Shown here piece after piece: positions 26,941-36,168 of a DNA stretch of 64,000 nt. The DNA is from Maritalea sp051251695. Lineage in GTDB: Bacteria > Pseudomonadota > Alphaproteobacteria > Rhizobiales > Devosiaceae. The translations under genes were made by a program, and so were the position numbers. Each line of letters begins with the position of its first letter. Positions within the stretch are counted from its first letter, which is position 1. The notes below the pieces were generated by a model, which saw nothing but the letters and a program-made list of their open reading frames with translations, had not been told where the DNA came from and ran no database searches. Location of the stretch: NCBI RefSeq assembly GCF_051251695.1, contig NZ_JBPOEU010000011.1, forward strand, positions 62,001 to 126,000, read 5' to 3'.

Positions 26941-27588
26941 ATGCTAATAGCCGTTGATGGACCTGCCGCTTCTGGAAAAGGCACAATTGCCAAGCGGTTG
27001 GCCGCCCATTTCGGCTTGGCGCATTTGGATACGGGCCTTTTGTATCGCGCTGTTGGCTTAGCCACCATTGATGATTGGGAACGCGAAGATTTTGAGGCAC
27101 GCGCCATAGATGCAGCGATGAACTTGGACACCACAAATTTGGATGAAGAGGTTTTATCGACCGCTGAGGTCGGGCTCGCCGCATCTAAAGTGGCGCGTAT
27201 TCCTGAGGTACGCAAAGCTCTAAACCGCGCCCAACGCATCTTTATGGATACCCCTGAAGGGGCCATATTGGACGGACGTGATATCGGCTCGCGAATTTGC
27301 CCCCATGCAGACGTGAAACTCTTCGTCACGGCGCAAGCCTCAACCCGCGCGCGCCGGCGCACTGACCAGCTTTTAGCGCGCAATTTGGATGTGACTTACA
27401 AGGACATTCTTGCCCAGATTAAAAAGCGGGATAAGGATGACACGGAGAACCCGGCTGGTGCGTTCTTTCAAGCGCCAGATGCCCACTTGCTAGACACGTC
27501 AGAATTGGGTATAGAAGCAGCATTCTTAGCGGCTCTTGATATTGTTGAGCGCGTTATGGCAAAAAAGATCAGCGACGAAACTCGCTAA
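26941..27588 (+). CDS. cmk: cytidylate kinase
   Basis: It phosphorylates CMP and dCMP. The 215-residue P-loop kinase begins MLIAVDGPAASGKGTIAKRL, with the Walker A at residues 8-15. It also contains LDTGLLYRAVG, DGRDIGSRICP and a C-terminal LDTSELG. The start at 26941 fits the family opening; an earlier in-frame codon inside aroA is ignored. The order aroA-cmk-rpsA is conserved in many Proteobacteria. Confidence 0.95.
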   Translation: MLIAVDGPAASGKGTIAKRLAAHFGLAHLDTGLLYRAVGLATIDDWEREDFEARAIDAAMNLDTTNLDEEVLSTAEVGLAASKVARIPEVRKALNRAQRIFMDTPEGAILDGRDIGSRICPHADVKLFVTAQASTRARRRTDQLLARNLDVTYKDILAQIKKRDKDDTENPAGAFFQAPDAHLLDTSELGIEAAFLAALDIVERVMAKKISDETR

Positions 27589-27792
27589 ATCCAGTCTTTT
27601 AGCTCTGAACGCCGGTGACTGCCAAGACATGAGATATTGGCTCAACTGCTTAGGATAAATCGTAGCATTAAATGCGAAGTGCGGGCCCTTACGTGCCGGA
27701 TTTGTTGGTTTCAACATTTCAGGGCGATGGCAGTTCAAGTTTAATGCTTTTTTGAACCACTAAACAAAAAACGGCACACGATCGGAGTACGC

Positions 27793-29493
27793 ATGACAGA
27801 CACTGCTGTCGTAATGGAAGATTTCGAAGCTCTATTGTTCGAAAGCTTTGAAGTAAACGAGCCTGCAGAAGGCCACGTTGTTAAAGGCAAGATTGTTGCG
27901 ATTGAAAAAGATCTCGCAGTAATCGATGTAGGCCTTAAAACCGAAGGCCGCGTGCCTTTGAAAGAATTTGGCGCAGCTGGCCGTGATGGCACGCTTGAAG
28001 TCGGTTCTGACGTAGAAGTTTATGTTGATCGCGTTGAAAACGCGATGGGTGAAGCTGTTCTTTCACGCGAGAAAGCTCGTCGTGAAGAAAGCTGGGTTCG
28101 TCTTGAAGAGTTGTTCGAAAAGAACACGCGCGTTGACGGCATCATCTTTAACCAAGTTAAAGGTGGTTTCACTGTTGATCTTGATGGCGCGACTGCCTTC
28201 TTGCCTCGTTCGCAAGTTGATATTCGCCCAATCCGCGACATCGCGCCTTTGATGAACATCTCACAGCCTTTCCAAATCCTGAAAATGGACAAGCGTCGTG
28301 GAAACATCGTTGTTTCTCGTCGTGCTGTATTGGAAGAAAGCCGTGCAGAGCAACGTTCTGAAATCGTTGGTAAGCTTGAAGAGGGCCAAGTTGTTGATGG
28401 TGTTGTTAAAAACATCACTGACTACGGTGCCTTTGTTGACCTTGGTGGCATTGACGGCCTATTGCACGTCACTGACATCGCATGGCGTCGTGTGAACCAT
28501 CCTTCAGAAGTTCTTACAATTGGTGAGACCATCAAGGTTCAAATCATCCGCGTGAATATGGAAACACACCGTATTTCACTTGGCATGAAGCAGCTTGAAG
28601 CTGATCCTTGGGAAACAATTGGCGAGAAGTATCCTCTTGATAGCCGCTTTACAGGCCGTATCACAAACATCACAGATTACGGTGCGTTTGTTGAACTTGA
28701 GCCAGGTATTGAAGGCTTGATCCACGTTTCAGAAATGAGCTGGACCAAGAAGAACGTACACCCAGGTAAAATCGTTTCTACTTCGCAAGAAGTTGAAGTT
28801 AAGGTTCTTGAAGTTGATCCAGAGAAACGTCGTATTTCTCTTGGTCTTAAGCAGTGCCTAGACAATCCTTGGGAAGCGTTTGCAGCTAAGTACCCACAAG
28901 GTACTGAAGTTGAAGGCGAAGTTAAGAACAAAACTGAATTTGGTTTGTTCATTGGCCTTGAAGACGATGTTGATGGCATGGTTCACTTGTCTGATCTTGA
29001 TTGGAACCGTCAGGGCGAAGAAGCCTTGGAAGATTACAATCGTGGCGACATGGTGAAAGCTGTTGTTCTGGATGTTGATATCGATAAAGAACGTGTTTCT
29101 TTGGGCATCAAGCAACTTTCAAACGACCCATTCACCGAAGCGACAGACGGTATGCGCAAAGGCTCAATCGTAACTTGTGCAGTAACACAAGTGAACGATG
29201 GTGGCATTGAAGTGCAAATTGCTGATGGCGATCAAATCGCGTTCATCCGCCGTTCTGACCTTAGCCGTGACCGTTCTGAGCAACGCCCTGAGCGTTTCGC
29301 AGTTGGTGACAAAGTGGACGCTCGTGTGATCCAGTTCGATAAGAAAACACGTCGCATCACATTGTCTATCAAAGCCCTTGAAATTGCAGAAGAAAAAGAA
29401 GCTGTGGCCCAGTATGGTTCAACAGATTCTGGCGCTTCACTTGGCGATATTCTTGGTGCAGCGATGCAGCAAAACAAACCAGAAGACGAATAA
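27793..29493 (+). CDS. rpsA: 30S ribosomal protein S1
   Basis: It binds mRNA on the 30S subunit and helps initiation. The 566-residue protein contains six S1 repeats; the best preserved copies show ITDYGAFVDLGG-IDGLLHVTD and ITDYGAFVELEPGIEGLIHVSE. CGGAG precedes the ATG. Codon use is strongly biased (cgt, ggt, gaa, aac), as expected of a highly expressed gene. The 204-base leader after cmk includes an imperfect hairpin (GTTCAA...TTGAAC) that could serve autoregulation, but I cannot match it to a known leader family. An intrinsic terminator follows. Confidence 0.97.
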   Translation: MTDTAVVMEDFEALLFESFEVNEPAEGHVVKGKIVAIEKDLAVIDVGLKTEGRVPLKEFGAAGRDGTLEVGSDVEVYVDRVENAMGEAVLSREKARREESWVRLEELFEKNTRVDGIIFNQVKGGFTVDLDGATAFLPRSQVDIRPIRDIAPLMNISQPFQILKMDKRRGNIVVSRRAVLEESRAEQRSEIVGKLEEGQVVDGVVKNITDYGAFVDLGGIDGLLHVTDIAWRRVNHPSEVLTIGETIKVQIIRVNMETHRISLGMKQLEADPWETIGEKYPLDSRFTGRITNITDYGAFVELEPGIEGLIHVSEMSWTKKNVHPGKIVSTSQEVEVKVLEVDPEKRRISLGLKQCLDNPWEAFAAKYPQGTEVEGEVKNKTEFGLFIGLEDDVDGMVHLSDLDWNRQGEEALEDYNRGDMVKAVVLDVDIDKERVSLGIKQLSNDPFTEATDGMRKGSIVTCAVTQVNDGGIEVQIADGDQIAFIRRSDLSRDRSEQRPERFAVGDKVDARVIQFDKKTRRITLSIKALEIAEEKEAVAQYGSTDSGASLGDILGAAMQQNKPEDE

Positions 29494-29523
29494 GCTTTAA
29501 CGCTTAAACGTTTTTGAATTTAG

Positions 29524-29557
29524 CCCGGCGCGTCAATTTGATGCGCCGGGTTTTTTA
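29524..29557 (+). terminator. intrinsic terminator after rpsA
   Basis: CCCGGCGC (29524-29531), an 11-base loop and GCGCCGGG (29543-29550) are followed by TTTTTTATT. It lies 30 bases after the rpsA stop. Confidence 0.9.
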
Positions 29558-29562
29558 TTGAA

Positions 29563-30351
29563 TTAAGTGAAACAATTCAAAACCCTCGCTTTGTTTCTCT
29601 CAAACGCAACGGCTTCATTCTGCCAATGGCTCAGGTGCCCATCTTGTTTGAGTTTTGCTGTGATTTCGCCGCCAAAAATGTTTAGCATATTCTCTTCACT
29701 GCCCAGTCCTTCAAGCACCGTTTGAACCATTTCCAACAGCTCAGCGATGTCGATATCTCCATATGCGTCACAAATCACGCGAAGGCGCGGGCAGTTGTTT
29801 CCCAGCTCAATTTCTGTCGCTTCCTGCAAGTCCCTTGCAGTAAATGAAAGTGGCACCATCCAATAGGCAAAATAGGCAACGTCGCGAATACGTGGCCCGG
29901 GACCGCAGACATCAAAATCAATGATGCCGGAAAATCCTTGCTCGCCAATGATTAGATTATACGGTGCAAAATCGTTATGGCAGACAACGTCGTGGCAGTC
30001 CTTATCAGGAAAAGCGTAGGCCCAATTGTGCTCGGAGAATGGGAAATGCGCGGTAAGATCATGCATTTCTCGCATCGCAATTGTGCATTTTTTCAGAAAC
30101 CCCAACGGGATAGGAGCCTTTTCATCCATCGCTGTACGTCCTTGAATGTAGGACAGCATTTCGCGCCCCTCCTCATCACGTCCCAAAAAGCGTGGGGAAT
30201 ATTCAAAACCCTTGTTTTGCAGATAAAGCAACAGCGCTTCGATGGCCCGGCTACCACGCATAGGTTGGCGATAGACCACATTCCCCTTACGAAAAACGAC
30301 GTTTGTATTGCCCCCAGCTAAGATTTCGATCTGCTCGCCAGCTTTATTCAA
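29563..30351 (-). CDS. phosphotransferase of the aminoglycoside phosphotransferase (APH) family
   Basis: This is a kinase-fold small-molecule phosphotransferase of 262 residues. The catalytic loop is VCHNDFAPYNL (His125, Asp127, Asn132) and the metal-binding motif is IDFD (Asp145). The open frame reaches 30543, but I place the start at a TTG at 30351. AAGGAG (30359-30364) sits seven bases upstream, and the family N-terminus (EILAGGNTNVVFR) begins just after it. The substrate is unknown; such proteins act on choline, homoserine, sugars or antibiotics. It lies between rpsA (convergent) and sppA (divergent), with no partner genes. Confidence 0.82.
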   Translation of the reverse strand: MNKAGEQIEILAGGNTNVVFRKGNVVYRQPMRGSRAIEALLLYLQNKGFEYSPRFLGRDEEGREMLSYIQGRTAMDEKAPIPLGFLKKCTIAMREMHDLTAHFPFSEHNWAYAFPDKDCHDVVCHNDFAPYNLIIGEQGFSGIIDFDVCGPGPRIRDVAYFAYWMVPLSFTARDLQEATEIELGNNCPRLRVICDAYGDIDIAELLEMVQTVLEGLGSEENMLNIFGGEITAKLKQDGHLSHWQNEAVAFERNKARVLNCFT

Positions 30352-30495
30352 GCTCGTTCTCCTTAAACAAGGGTCAAAACGCCACAAGACCTTGCGAAAT
30401 AGATGACTTGCATTGTTCCGGCCAAAACAATAAATATTCTGAGTTCTTGCGATTTTGCAACTTAACAATACTTGCCAAACTTGGAGCGCTTCTAC

Positions 30496-31443
30496 GTGAG
30501 CAATATCCCCAATTCCGAACAGGTCGAAAACGTAATGGCACAACGCGAGCTACGTCGCTCACGCCGCAAATGGCGGATTTTGGCCTTTATCGCTGTCGGT
30601 ATTGCGGTTATTGCCATTTTGGGTAAGGCGCTTGGTGGGTTTTCCGAACCGATCAAACAAGCTCATATTGCGCGGATTGTGATTGATGGCACTATTTCCT
30701 CCAGCCCGCTGCGCCGTGCTATTTTGAATGATCTTGCAGACGACGAGAACATTACCGCCGTTATTGTGCAGATCAATAGCCCAGGCGGTACCACCGCAGG
30801 CGGAGAAGAGCTTTATGAAGGGCTTTCTAAATTGCGAGCGAGCAAGCCTGTTGTTTCCGTAATTAATGAATTGGGCGCTTCTGCCGCCTATATGACGGCT
30901 GTTGGGTCAGATCGTATTTATGCGCGTCGTCTTTCAATTGTCGGGTCAATTGGCGTGTTGGTGATGCATTTGGATGCATCCAAGCTGTTTGAAACCATTG
31001 GCTTGGATTATGACAAAGTTTCAACCGGTCCCTTAAAGGCTGAGCCGGACATTGATGAGCCGATGGCCCCCAATGTGCGCGCGAGCTATCAAAGCTTGGT
31101 TGATAATTCCTACGAATGGTTTGTCGATATCGTTGCCGAACGGCGCGAAATGAACCGTGACCATGTGCTGCGTTTGGCCGATGGGCGCGTACTCACTGGA
31201 CGCCAGGCGCTGAACGAAAAGCTGATTGATGCGATTGGCGGAGAACTTGAAGCGCTTGATTGGCTTGCAACAAGGCACGAAATAATTGACCAATCTGTTG
31301 CAACATATTACCCGTTGCCCGAAAATCAGTGGGACCGTGTGCAAGACCTTATCGGCACGACTGCACAAGAATTGATTGGTTCTAGCCTAAAAAGCGTAAC
31401 AGCGCTTGACGGTCTTGTGTCTGTTTGGCAACCTACAAAATAG
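30496..31443 (+). CDS. sppA: signal peptide peptidase SppA, 36K type
   Basis: This membrane-anchored serine protease degrades cleaved signal peptides. One transmembrane helix (about residues 27-48) is followed by a ClpP-like domain with QINSPGGTTAGGEELY, the nucleophile Ser129 in NELGASAAY, and a candidate general-base lysine in the STGPLKAEPD segment. The 315-residue length matches the short single-domain form. The start is set at the GTG at 30496, nine bases after GGAG. An upstream TTG and a downstream ATG at 30535 are possible alternatives. ihfB follows. Confidence 0.92.
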   Translation: MSNIPNSEQVENVMAQRELRRSRRKWRILAFIAVGIAVIAILGKALGGFSEPIKQAHIARIVIDGTISSSPLRRAILNDLADDENITAVIVQINSPGGTTAGGEELYEGLSKLRASKPVVSVINELGASAAYMTAVGSDRIYARRLSIVGSIGVLVMHLDASKLFETIGLDYDKVSTGPLKAEPDIDEPMAPNVRASYQSLVDNSYEWFVDIVAERREMNRDHVLRLADGRVLTGRQALNEKLIDAIGGELEALDWLATRHEIIDQSVATYYPLPENQWDRVQDLIGTTAQELIGSSLKSVTALDGLVSVWQPTK

Positions 31444-31492
31444 CTAATTCCTGTGGGCTAACAGTGAATTAGTGGTATTTTGGGAGGCACTA

Positions 31493-31771
31493 GTGATTAA
31501 ATCGGAACTTATTCAGAAACTTGCTGATGAGAATCCTCACCTGTTTCAGCGCGACGTTGAAAATATTGTAAATACAATAATCGACGAAATTGGCGATGCG
31601 CTCGCTGACGGTGGAAGAGCTGAATTGCGCGGCTTCGGCGCGTTTTCTGTAAAAAACCGACCAGCCCGCGTTGGCCGAAATCCACGCACCGGCGAAAAGG
31701 TTGAAGTTGAAGAAAAATTTGTACCGCAATTTAAAGCCGGTAAAGAAATTCGGGAACGACTGAACAAATAG
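31493..31771 (+). CDS. ihfB: integration host factor subunit beta
   Basis: This DNA-bending protein pairs with IHF-alpha. The 92-residue HU/IHF-fold protein starts IKSELIQKLADENPHL, has the beta-arm around RPARVGRNPRTGEKVEV, and ends FKAGKEIRERLNK. The start is a GTG at 31493, with GGGAGG placed seven bases upstream. IHF often assists sigma-54 promoters, relevant to rpoN in the same window. The position after sppA and before lapA-trpF is standard for Hyphomicrobiales. Confidence 0.95.
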   Translation: MIKSELIQKLADENPHLFQRDVENIVNTIIDEIGDALADGGRAELRGFGAFSVKNRPARVGRNPRTGEKVEVEEKFVPQFKAGKEIRERLNK

Positions 31772-31819
31772 TTCTGCCGACCTTGCTTCCCCCAAATGGG
31801 GATGGCAACAATTTGGGAA

Positions 31820-32173
31820 ATGATGATGATCAAACGCGTGGTGATGTGGTTTGTACTGGTGCCGTTTGGCGTGCTTATGGCGGTATTCGCCCTTGCAAAT
31901 CGGCACACTGTTCAAATCGGCATTGATCCCATTTCCCCGCTTACCCCCTTTTGGGGACCAGTTGAATTGCCGCTATTCGTGGTGATTTACATTTGCTTGA
32001 TTTTGGGTGTTTTGCTTGGGGGAATTGGTGGCTGGTTCAGCCAAGGCAAGCACCGTAAAGGTGAGCGCAAGCTGCAACGCGATCTCAACAAAATTCAAAA
32101 GGAAGTGGAAGCTGAAAAGCGCCCTCTTCAACAAGATGATCCATTGGCGCTTTTAGAAACCAACCGCAGCTAG
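31820..32173 (+). CDS. LapA domain (DUF1049) inner-membrane protein
   Basis: This is a small protein of about 117 residues with two transmembrane helices (near residues 5-25 and 52-75), a conserved ANRHTVQIGIDP segment between them, and a charged cytosolic coiled tail (KGERKLQRDLNKIQKEVE). Its family is related to lipopolysaccharide assembly protein A. Three successive ATG codons at 31820-31828, just after GGGA, are the likely start region; an earlier ATG at 31796 is possible. Confidence 0.85.
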   Translation: MMMIKRVVMWFVLVPFGVLMAVFALANRHTVQIGIDPISPLTPFWGPVELPLFVVIYICLILGVLLGGIGGWFSQGKHRKGERKLQRDLNKIQKEVEAEKRPLQQDDPLALLETNRS

Positions 32174-32257
32174 CCAATACGCCACCTTCTTTATTACAAT
32201 GGTCAAACCACGGTGATGGACTGTGAAGACCAACACGTCCCAGATAAGGCCGAACAA

Positions 32258-32902
32258 ATGCAGATGTCGATAAAGATTTGCGGCGTAAAGTCCAATGTGA
32301 TCGTGGATGCTGCGGTTAATGCAGGTGCCGATTTTATCGGCTTTAATCATTTCCCCAAAAGCCCACGATATGTGGAATTGGAGGAAATTGGCGCACTAAT
32401 TGAATATACGGGCAGTCGCTCGCAATCTGTGGTGTTGCTGGTCAACCCAGACGATGATTTGGTCGCCGCCGTTGACGCTGTGCGCCCGCATTACATCCAG
32501 TTGCATGGCAGCGAGACAGTTGAACGTGTCGCCCACATAAAATCCATGTGCCGTGCCCGTTTGATCAAAGCGTTGCCCGTTGCAGAACTGGCCGACTTGA
32601 AACCAATTTCTGGATATTTGCCCCATGTTGATATGGTTTTGTTGGATGCAAAACCGCCAAAGAATGCGGAACTACCCGGCGGCAATGGCGAAGTTTTTGA
32701 CTGGTCAATCCTCAAATCACTTGACCCCACGGTCCCCTTCATGCTTTCCGGTGGCCTAAATATTGATAATGTGGCTGAAGCCGTCAGCACCGTTCACCCC
32801 CCAAGCATCGATGTTGCATCTGGTGTTGAACGCGTTCGCGGCGAAAAAGATGCGGAACTGATCCGCAAGTTCATTTCGCGTGCAACGATTGCCAGCGTCT
32901 AG
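32258..32902 (+). CDS. trpF: phosphoribosylanthranilate isomerase
   Basis: It isomerises phosphoribosylanthranilate to CdRP in tryptophan synthesis. This single TIM barrel of about 214 residues starts MQMSIKICGVKS, with the catalytic cysteine and KICG motif. It also contains GADFIGFNHFPKSPRYV and the C-terminal phosphate site LSGGLNIDNV...IDVASGVE. The start at 32258 is chosen because AAGG lies eight bases upstream and the family motif follows directly. trpB begins 21 bases after the stop. Confidence 0.95.
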   Translation: MQMSIKICGVKSNVIVDAAVNAGADFIGFNHFPKSPRYVELEEIGALIEYTGSRSQSVVLLVNPDDDLVAAVDAVRPHYIQLHGSETVERVAHIKSMCRARLIKALPVAELADLKPISGYLPHVDMVLLDAKPPKNAELPGGNGEVFDWSILKSLDPTVPFMLSGGLNIDNVAEAVSTVHPPSIDVASGVERVRGEKDAELIRKFISRATIASV

Positions 32903-32923
32903 CCCAGTTCAAGGAGTAACAAA

Positions 32924-34144
32924 ATGTCTCAGGTAAATAGTTTGCGCATGGGGCCGGACGAAAACGGCCGGTTTGGCCATTTTGGCGGACGATTTGTCGC
33001 TGAAACCCTTATGCCGCTGATCCTTGAATTGGACGAAGCTTATAAGGCTGCAAAAGCTGACCCAAGTTTCAAAGAAGAGTTCGACTATTTGCTCAAGCAC
33101 TATGTTGGGCGTCCTTCGCCGCTTTATTATGCTGAGCGCATGAGTGAGCATTTGGGCGGCGCTAAAATCTATTTCAAGCGCGATGAATTGAACCATACCG
33201 GTTCCCATAAAATCAATAATTGCATCGGCCAAATCTTGCTTGCTAAGCGCATGGGCAAGCCACGCATTATCGCAGAAACCGGCGCAGGTCAGCACGGCGT
33301 GGCAACGGCTACTGTTTGCGCACGCTTTGGATTTCCATGCACGGTTTATATGGGCGCAAAGGACGTTGAACGTCAGGCGCCAAACGTTTTCCGGATGAAG
33401 CTTTTGGGTGCTGAGATCATTCCGGTAACCGCCGGTAAAGGCACGCTGAAAGACTCGATGAACGAAGCCTTACGCGATTGGGTAACCAATGTTGAAGACA
33501 CTTATTATTTGATCGGCACTGCAGCTGGCCCGCATCCCTACCCTGAAATGGTGAGGGATTTCCAATCGATCATTGGAACTGAAACCAAAGAGCAAATGAT
33601 GGAAGCCGAAGGCCGCCTGCCGGACATGCTGGTGGCTGCGGTTGGCGGTGGATCAAACGCCATCGGCCTGTTCCATCCGTTCCTTGATGACCGCGACGTC
33701 AATATTGTTGGCGTGGAAGCTGGCGGCAAGGGCCTGGATACAGACGAGCATTGCGCATCGCTTACTGCCGGCAAGCCCGGCGTTTTACACGGCAACCGCA
33801 CCTATTTGCTGCAAAACTATGATGGTCAAATTGATGAAGGCGCGTCGATTTCAGCTGGGCTGGATTATCCTGGTATTGGGCCGGAACATTCGTTCCTTAA
33901 AGATAGTGGCCGAGTAGAATATGTGCCGATCAATGACGACGAAGCGTTGGAGGCATTTCAATTGCTGACCCGTCTTGAAGGCATTATTCCAGCGCTTGAA
34001 CCAAGCCATGCTTTGGCTGAGGTGATTAAACGCGCACCAAAAATGGATAAAGATCAAATCATCGTCATGAACCTATGTGGCCGCGGGGACAAAGATGTGT
34101 TTACCGCTGCGAAACATTTGGGCGTGGATTTACACAGCGACTAA
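32924..34144 (+). CDS. trpB: tryptophan synthase beta chain
   Basis: This PLP enzyme condenses indole with serine. It has 406 residues. The PLP lysine lies in LNHTGSHKINN, the glycine-rich phosphate site is VGGGSNAIG, and the catalytic glutamate lies in AETGAGQHGVA. AAGGAG precedes the ATG. It forms the trpFBA operon with trpF and trpA. Trp biosynthesis in this group is split, and trpE, trpG, trpD and trpC are not in the window. Confidence 0.98.
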   Translation: MSQVNSLRMGPDENGRFGHFGGRFVAETLMPLILELDEAYKAAKADPSFKEEFDYLLKHYVGRPSPLYYAERMSEHLGGAKIYFKRDELNHTGSHKINNCIGQILLAKRMGKPRIIAETGAGQHGVATATVCARFGFPCTVYMGAKDVERQAPNVFRMKLLGAEIIPVTAGKGTLKDSMNEALRDWVTNVEDTYYLIGTAAGPHPYPEMVRDFQSIIGTETKEQMMEAEGRLPDMLVAAVGGGSNAIGLFHPFLDDRDVNIVGVEAGGKGLDTDEHCASLTAGKPGVLHGNRTYLLQNYDGQIDEGASISAGLDYPGIGPEHSFLKDSGRVEYVPINDDEALEAFQLLTRLEGIIPALEPSHALAEVIKRAPKMDKDQIIVMNLCGRGDKDVFTAAKHLGVDLHSD

Positions 34145-34168
34145 CAGCGCTTGTTGAGGAACAACAAT

Positions 34169-34993
34169 ATGACGACACGTATGGACAAGCGTTTTGCAGC
34201 GCTAAAAGCAGAAAACCGCCCAGCATTTGTGACCTTTGTTATGGGCGGTGACCCAGACTTTGACACCGCGCAGGCGATTATTGACGGCCTACCGGCGGCT
34301 GGTGCTGATGTGATCGAAATCGGCATGCCGTTTTCTGACCCGATGGCCGATGGCCCGGCCATTCAGGCTGCAGGCCAACGTGCCTTGGAAAATGGGCAGG
34401 ACATGAAAAAGACCCTGCAACAGGTCAAAAATTTCCGCGCAAAAGACGACGCGACGCCGATTGTTTTGATGGGTTATTACAACCCGATTTTCATCTATGG
34501 CGTCGATAAATTCATCAAAGATGCATTGACCGTCGGCATTGATGGATTGATTATTGTCGATCTGCCCCCAGAAGAAGACGACGAGTTCTGCATTCCAGCG
34601 ATTAAAGCGGGGCTGAACTTTATCCGCCTTGCGACCCCAACCACCGACGATGTCCGGTTGCCTAAAGTGTTGAACAACACATCGGGCTTTGTCTATTACG
34701 TCTCCATGACTGGTATCACGGGCTCGGCTTTATCTAACCCCACCAATATCGGTGAGCAGGTGAAGCGGCTTAAATCCCATACTGATTTGCCCATTTGCGT
34801 TGGGTTCGGGATTAAAACCGCAGACGACGCCAAGCGCATTGGCGCAGATGCAGATGGCGTCGTGGTCGGCACCGCGCTTGTTAAAGCGGTTGAAGACAGC
34901 CTTAAAGACGGTAAAGCCACAAAAGACACACCAGAGGCGGTACACGCTTTGGTGCGCGATATTTCCACCGGCGTTAAGGCGTCGCGGTCTTAA
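34169..34993 (+). CDS. trpA: tryptophan synthase alpha chain
   Basis: It cleaves indole-glycerol phosphate and channels indole to TrpB. The 274-residue TIM barrel has FVMGGDPDFDTA, the catalytic glutamate in DVIEIGMPFSDPMADGP, and catalytic aspartate in LIIVDLPPEED. GAGGA lies before the ATG at 34169; upstream TTG codons at 34151 and 34154 are ignored. Confidence 0.97.
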   Translation: MTTRMDKRFAALKAENRPAFVTFVMGGDPDFDTAQAIIDGLPAAGADVIEIGMPFSDPMADGPAIQAAGQRALENGQDMKKTLQQVKNFRAKDDATPIVLMGYYNPIFIYGVDKFIKDALTVGIDGLIIVDLPPEEDDEFCIPAIKAGLNFIRLATPTTDDVRLPKVLNNTSGFVYYVSMTGITGSALSNPTNIGEQVKRLKSHTDLPICVGFGIKTADDAKRIGADADGVVVGTALVKAVEDSLKDGKATKDTPEAVHALVRDISTGVKASRS

Positions 34994-35091
34994 ACTTTGG
35001 ATTTTAAAGCCCTATATTAGTTGACTTAGGCGGTTTTTGCACCCTGATCACAACAGTAATATCGCATCTCGCCAAGATAGTTGAGTTGCGG

Positions 35092-35097
35092 TATAAT
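35092..35097 (+). promoter_or_regulatory. possible -10 element for accD-folC
   Basis: A perfect TATAAT stands 74 bases before accD in the 177-base trpA-accD gap. No matching -35 is visible at normal spacing, so this is tentative. Confidence 0.3.
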
Positions 35098-35170
35098 CGG
35101 CAAAACTTATACGGACGCAGTACAAAACTGCGCAGTACGACAAAGAAACACAGGAAGGCTTCATAGCTTC

Positions 35171-36163
35171 ATGAATTGGATCAATTCAGTTGTTCGCCCA
35201 AAAATTCGCTCGTTCTTGAACAAACGCGAAAGCCCAGAAAATCTTTGGGTGAAGTGTCCGCAGAGCGGCGAAATGGTATTTTATCGCGATTTGGAAGCCA
35301 ACCAATGGGTGGTGCCAAATTCTGGTTTTCACATGAAAATCAAAGCCCGCGATCGCATGAAGTCCTTTTTGGATGACGGCAAATACACGGAACATGAAGT
35401 GCCCGACGTGGCCCATGACCCGCTAAAATTCCGCGCAACAAAAAAATATACAGACCAATTGCGGGATTATCGTGCCAAAACAGACATGAAAGATTGTGTG
35501 CTGTTGGCGAGCGGTAAACTGATCGGGCGTGACGTTACTGTTGGTGTTCAAGATTTTGACTTTGGCGGCGGATCGCTTGGCATGGCTGCTGGCGCGACGA
35601 TTGTCAAAGGGCTGGAAATGGCGGTTAAAAACCGTACCCCGTTCATTCTGTTCACCGCATCAGGTGGTGCGCGTATGCAAGAAGGCATGCTTTCATTGAT
35701 GCAAATGCCGCGTACAACAGTTGCTGTGGCGCGTCTACGCGAAGCGAGCCTTCCCTATATTGTGGTCTTCACCGACCCAACAACCGGCGGCGTAACCGCA
35801 TCCTACGCGATGCTTGGGGACGTGCAAATCGCAGAGCCAAACGCGCTGATCGGTTTTGCTGGCCAACGGGTTATCGAGCAAACCATTCGCGAAAGCCTGC
35901 CCAAAGGGTTCCAGCGCTCAGAATATCTTTATGAGCACGGCATGGTCGATATGGTTGTGCATCGGCATAATCTGCGCCCCACCATTGGCAAGCTTGTTGG
36001 CATTTTCGCCAAATCGCCATTGAATGAAATGGAATTAGAAGTGCCCAAACAGCTCACCATGCGTGACGCGATCGTTGCTGCAGAAGGGGTTGAAGAAACC
36101 GACAATGCCCCGGCTGAGGACAATGAGGATTTGACCCCACCACCTGTTGCACACGCTGAATAG
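35171..36163 (+). CDS. accD: acetyl-CoA carboxylase carboxyltransferase beta subunit
   Basis: With AccA it transfers the carboxyl group from biotin to acetyl-CoA, the first step of fatty acid synthesis. The crotonase-fold domain is complete (FDFGGGSLGMAAG, TASGGARMQEGMLSLMQM, FTDPTTGGVTASYAMLGD). The N-terminal zinc ribbon is degenerate. Of the four cysteine positions only Cys29 remains; the others are Ser32, Val48 and Ser51. The same loss is known in rhizobial AccD proteins. The start at 35171 follows AGGAAGG. An acidic tail of about 25 residues ends the protein. folC begins six bases later. Confidence 0.96.
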   Translation: MNWINSVVRPKIRSFLNKRESPENLWVKCPQSGEMVFYRDLEANQWVVPNSGFHMKIKARDRMKSFLDDGKYTEHEVPDVAHDPLKFRATKKYTDQLRDYRAKTDMKDCVLLASGKLIGRDVTVGVQDFDFGGGSLGMAAGATIVKGLEMAVKNRTPFILFTASGGARMQEGMLSLMQMPRTTVAVARLREASLPYIVVFTDPTTGGVTASYAMLGDVQIAEPNALIGFAGQRVIEQTIRESLPKGFQRSEYLYEHGMVDMVVHRHNLRPTIGKLVGIFAKSPLNEMELEVPKQLTMRDAIVAAEGVEETDNAPAEDNEDLTPPPVAHAE

Positions 36164-36168
36164 CATTT

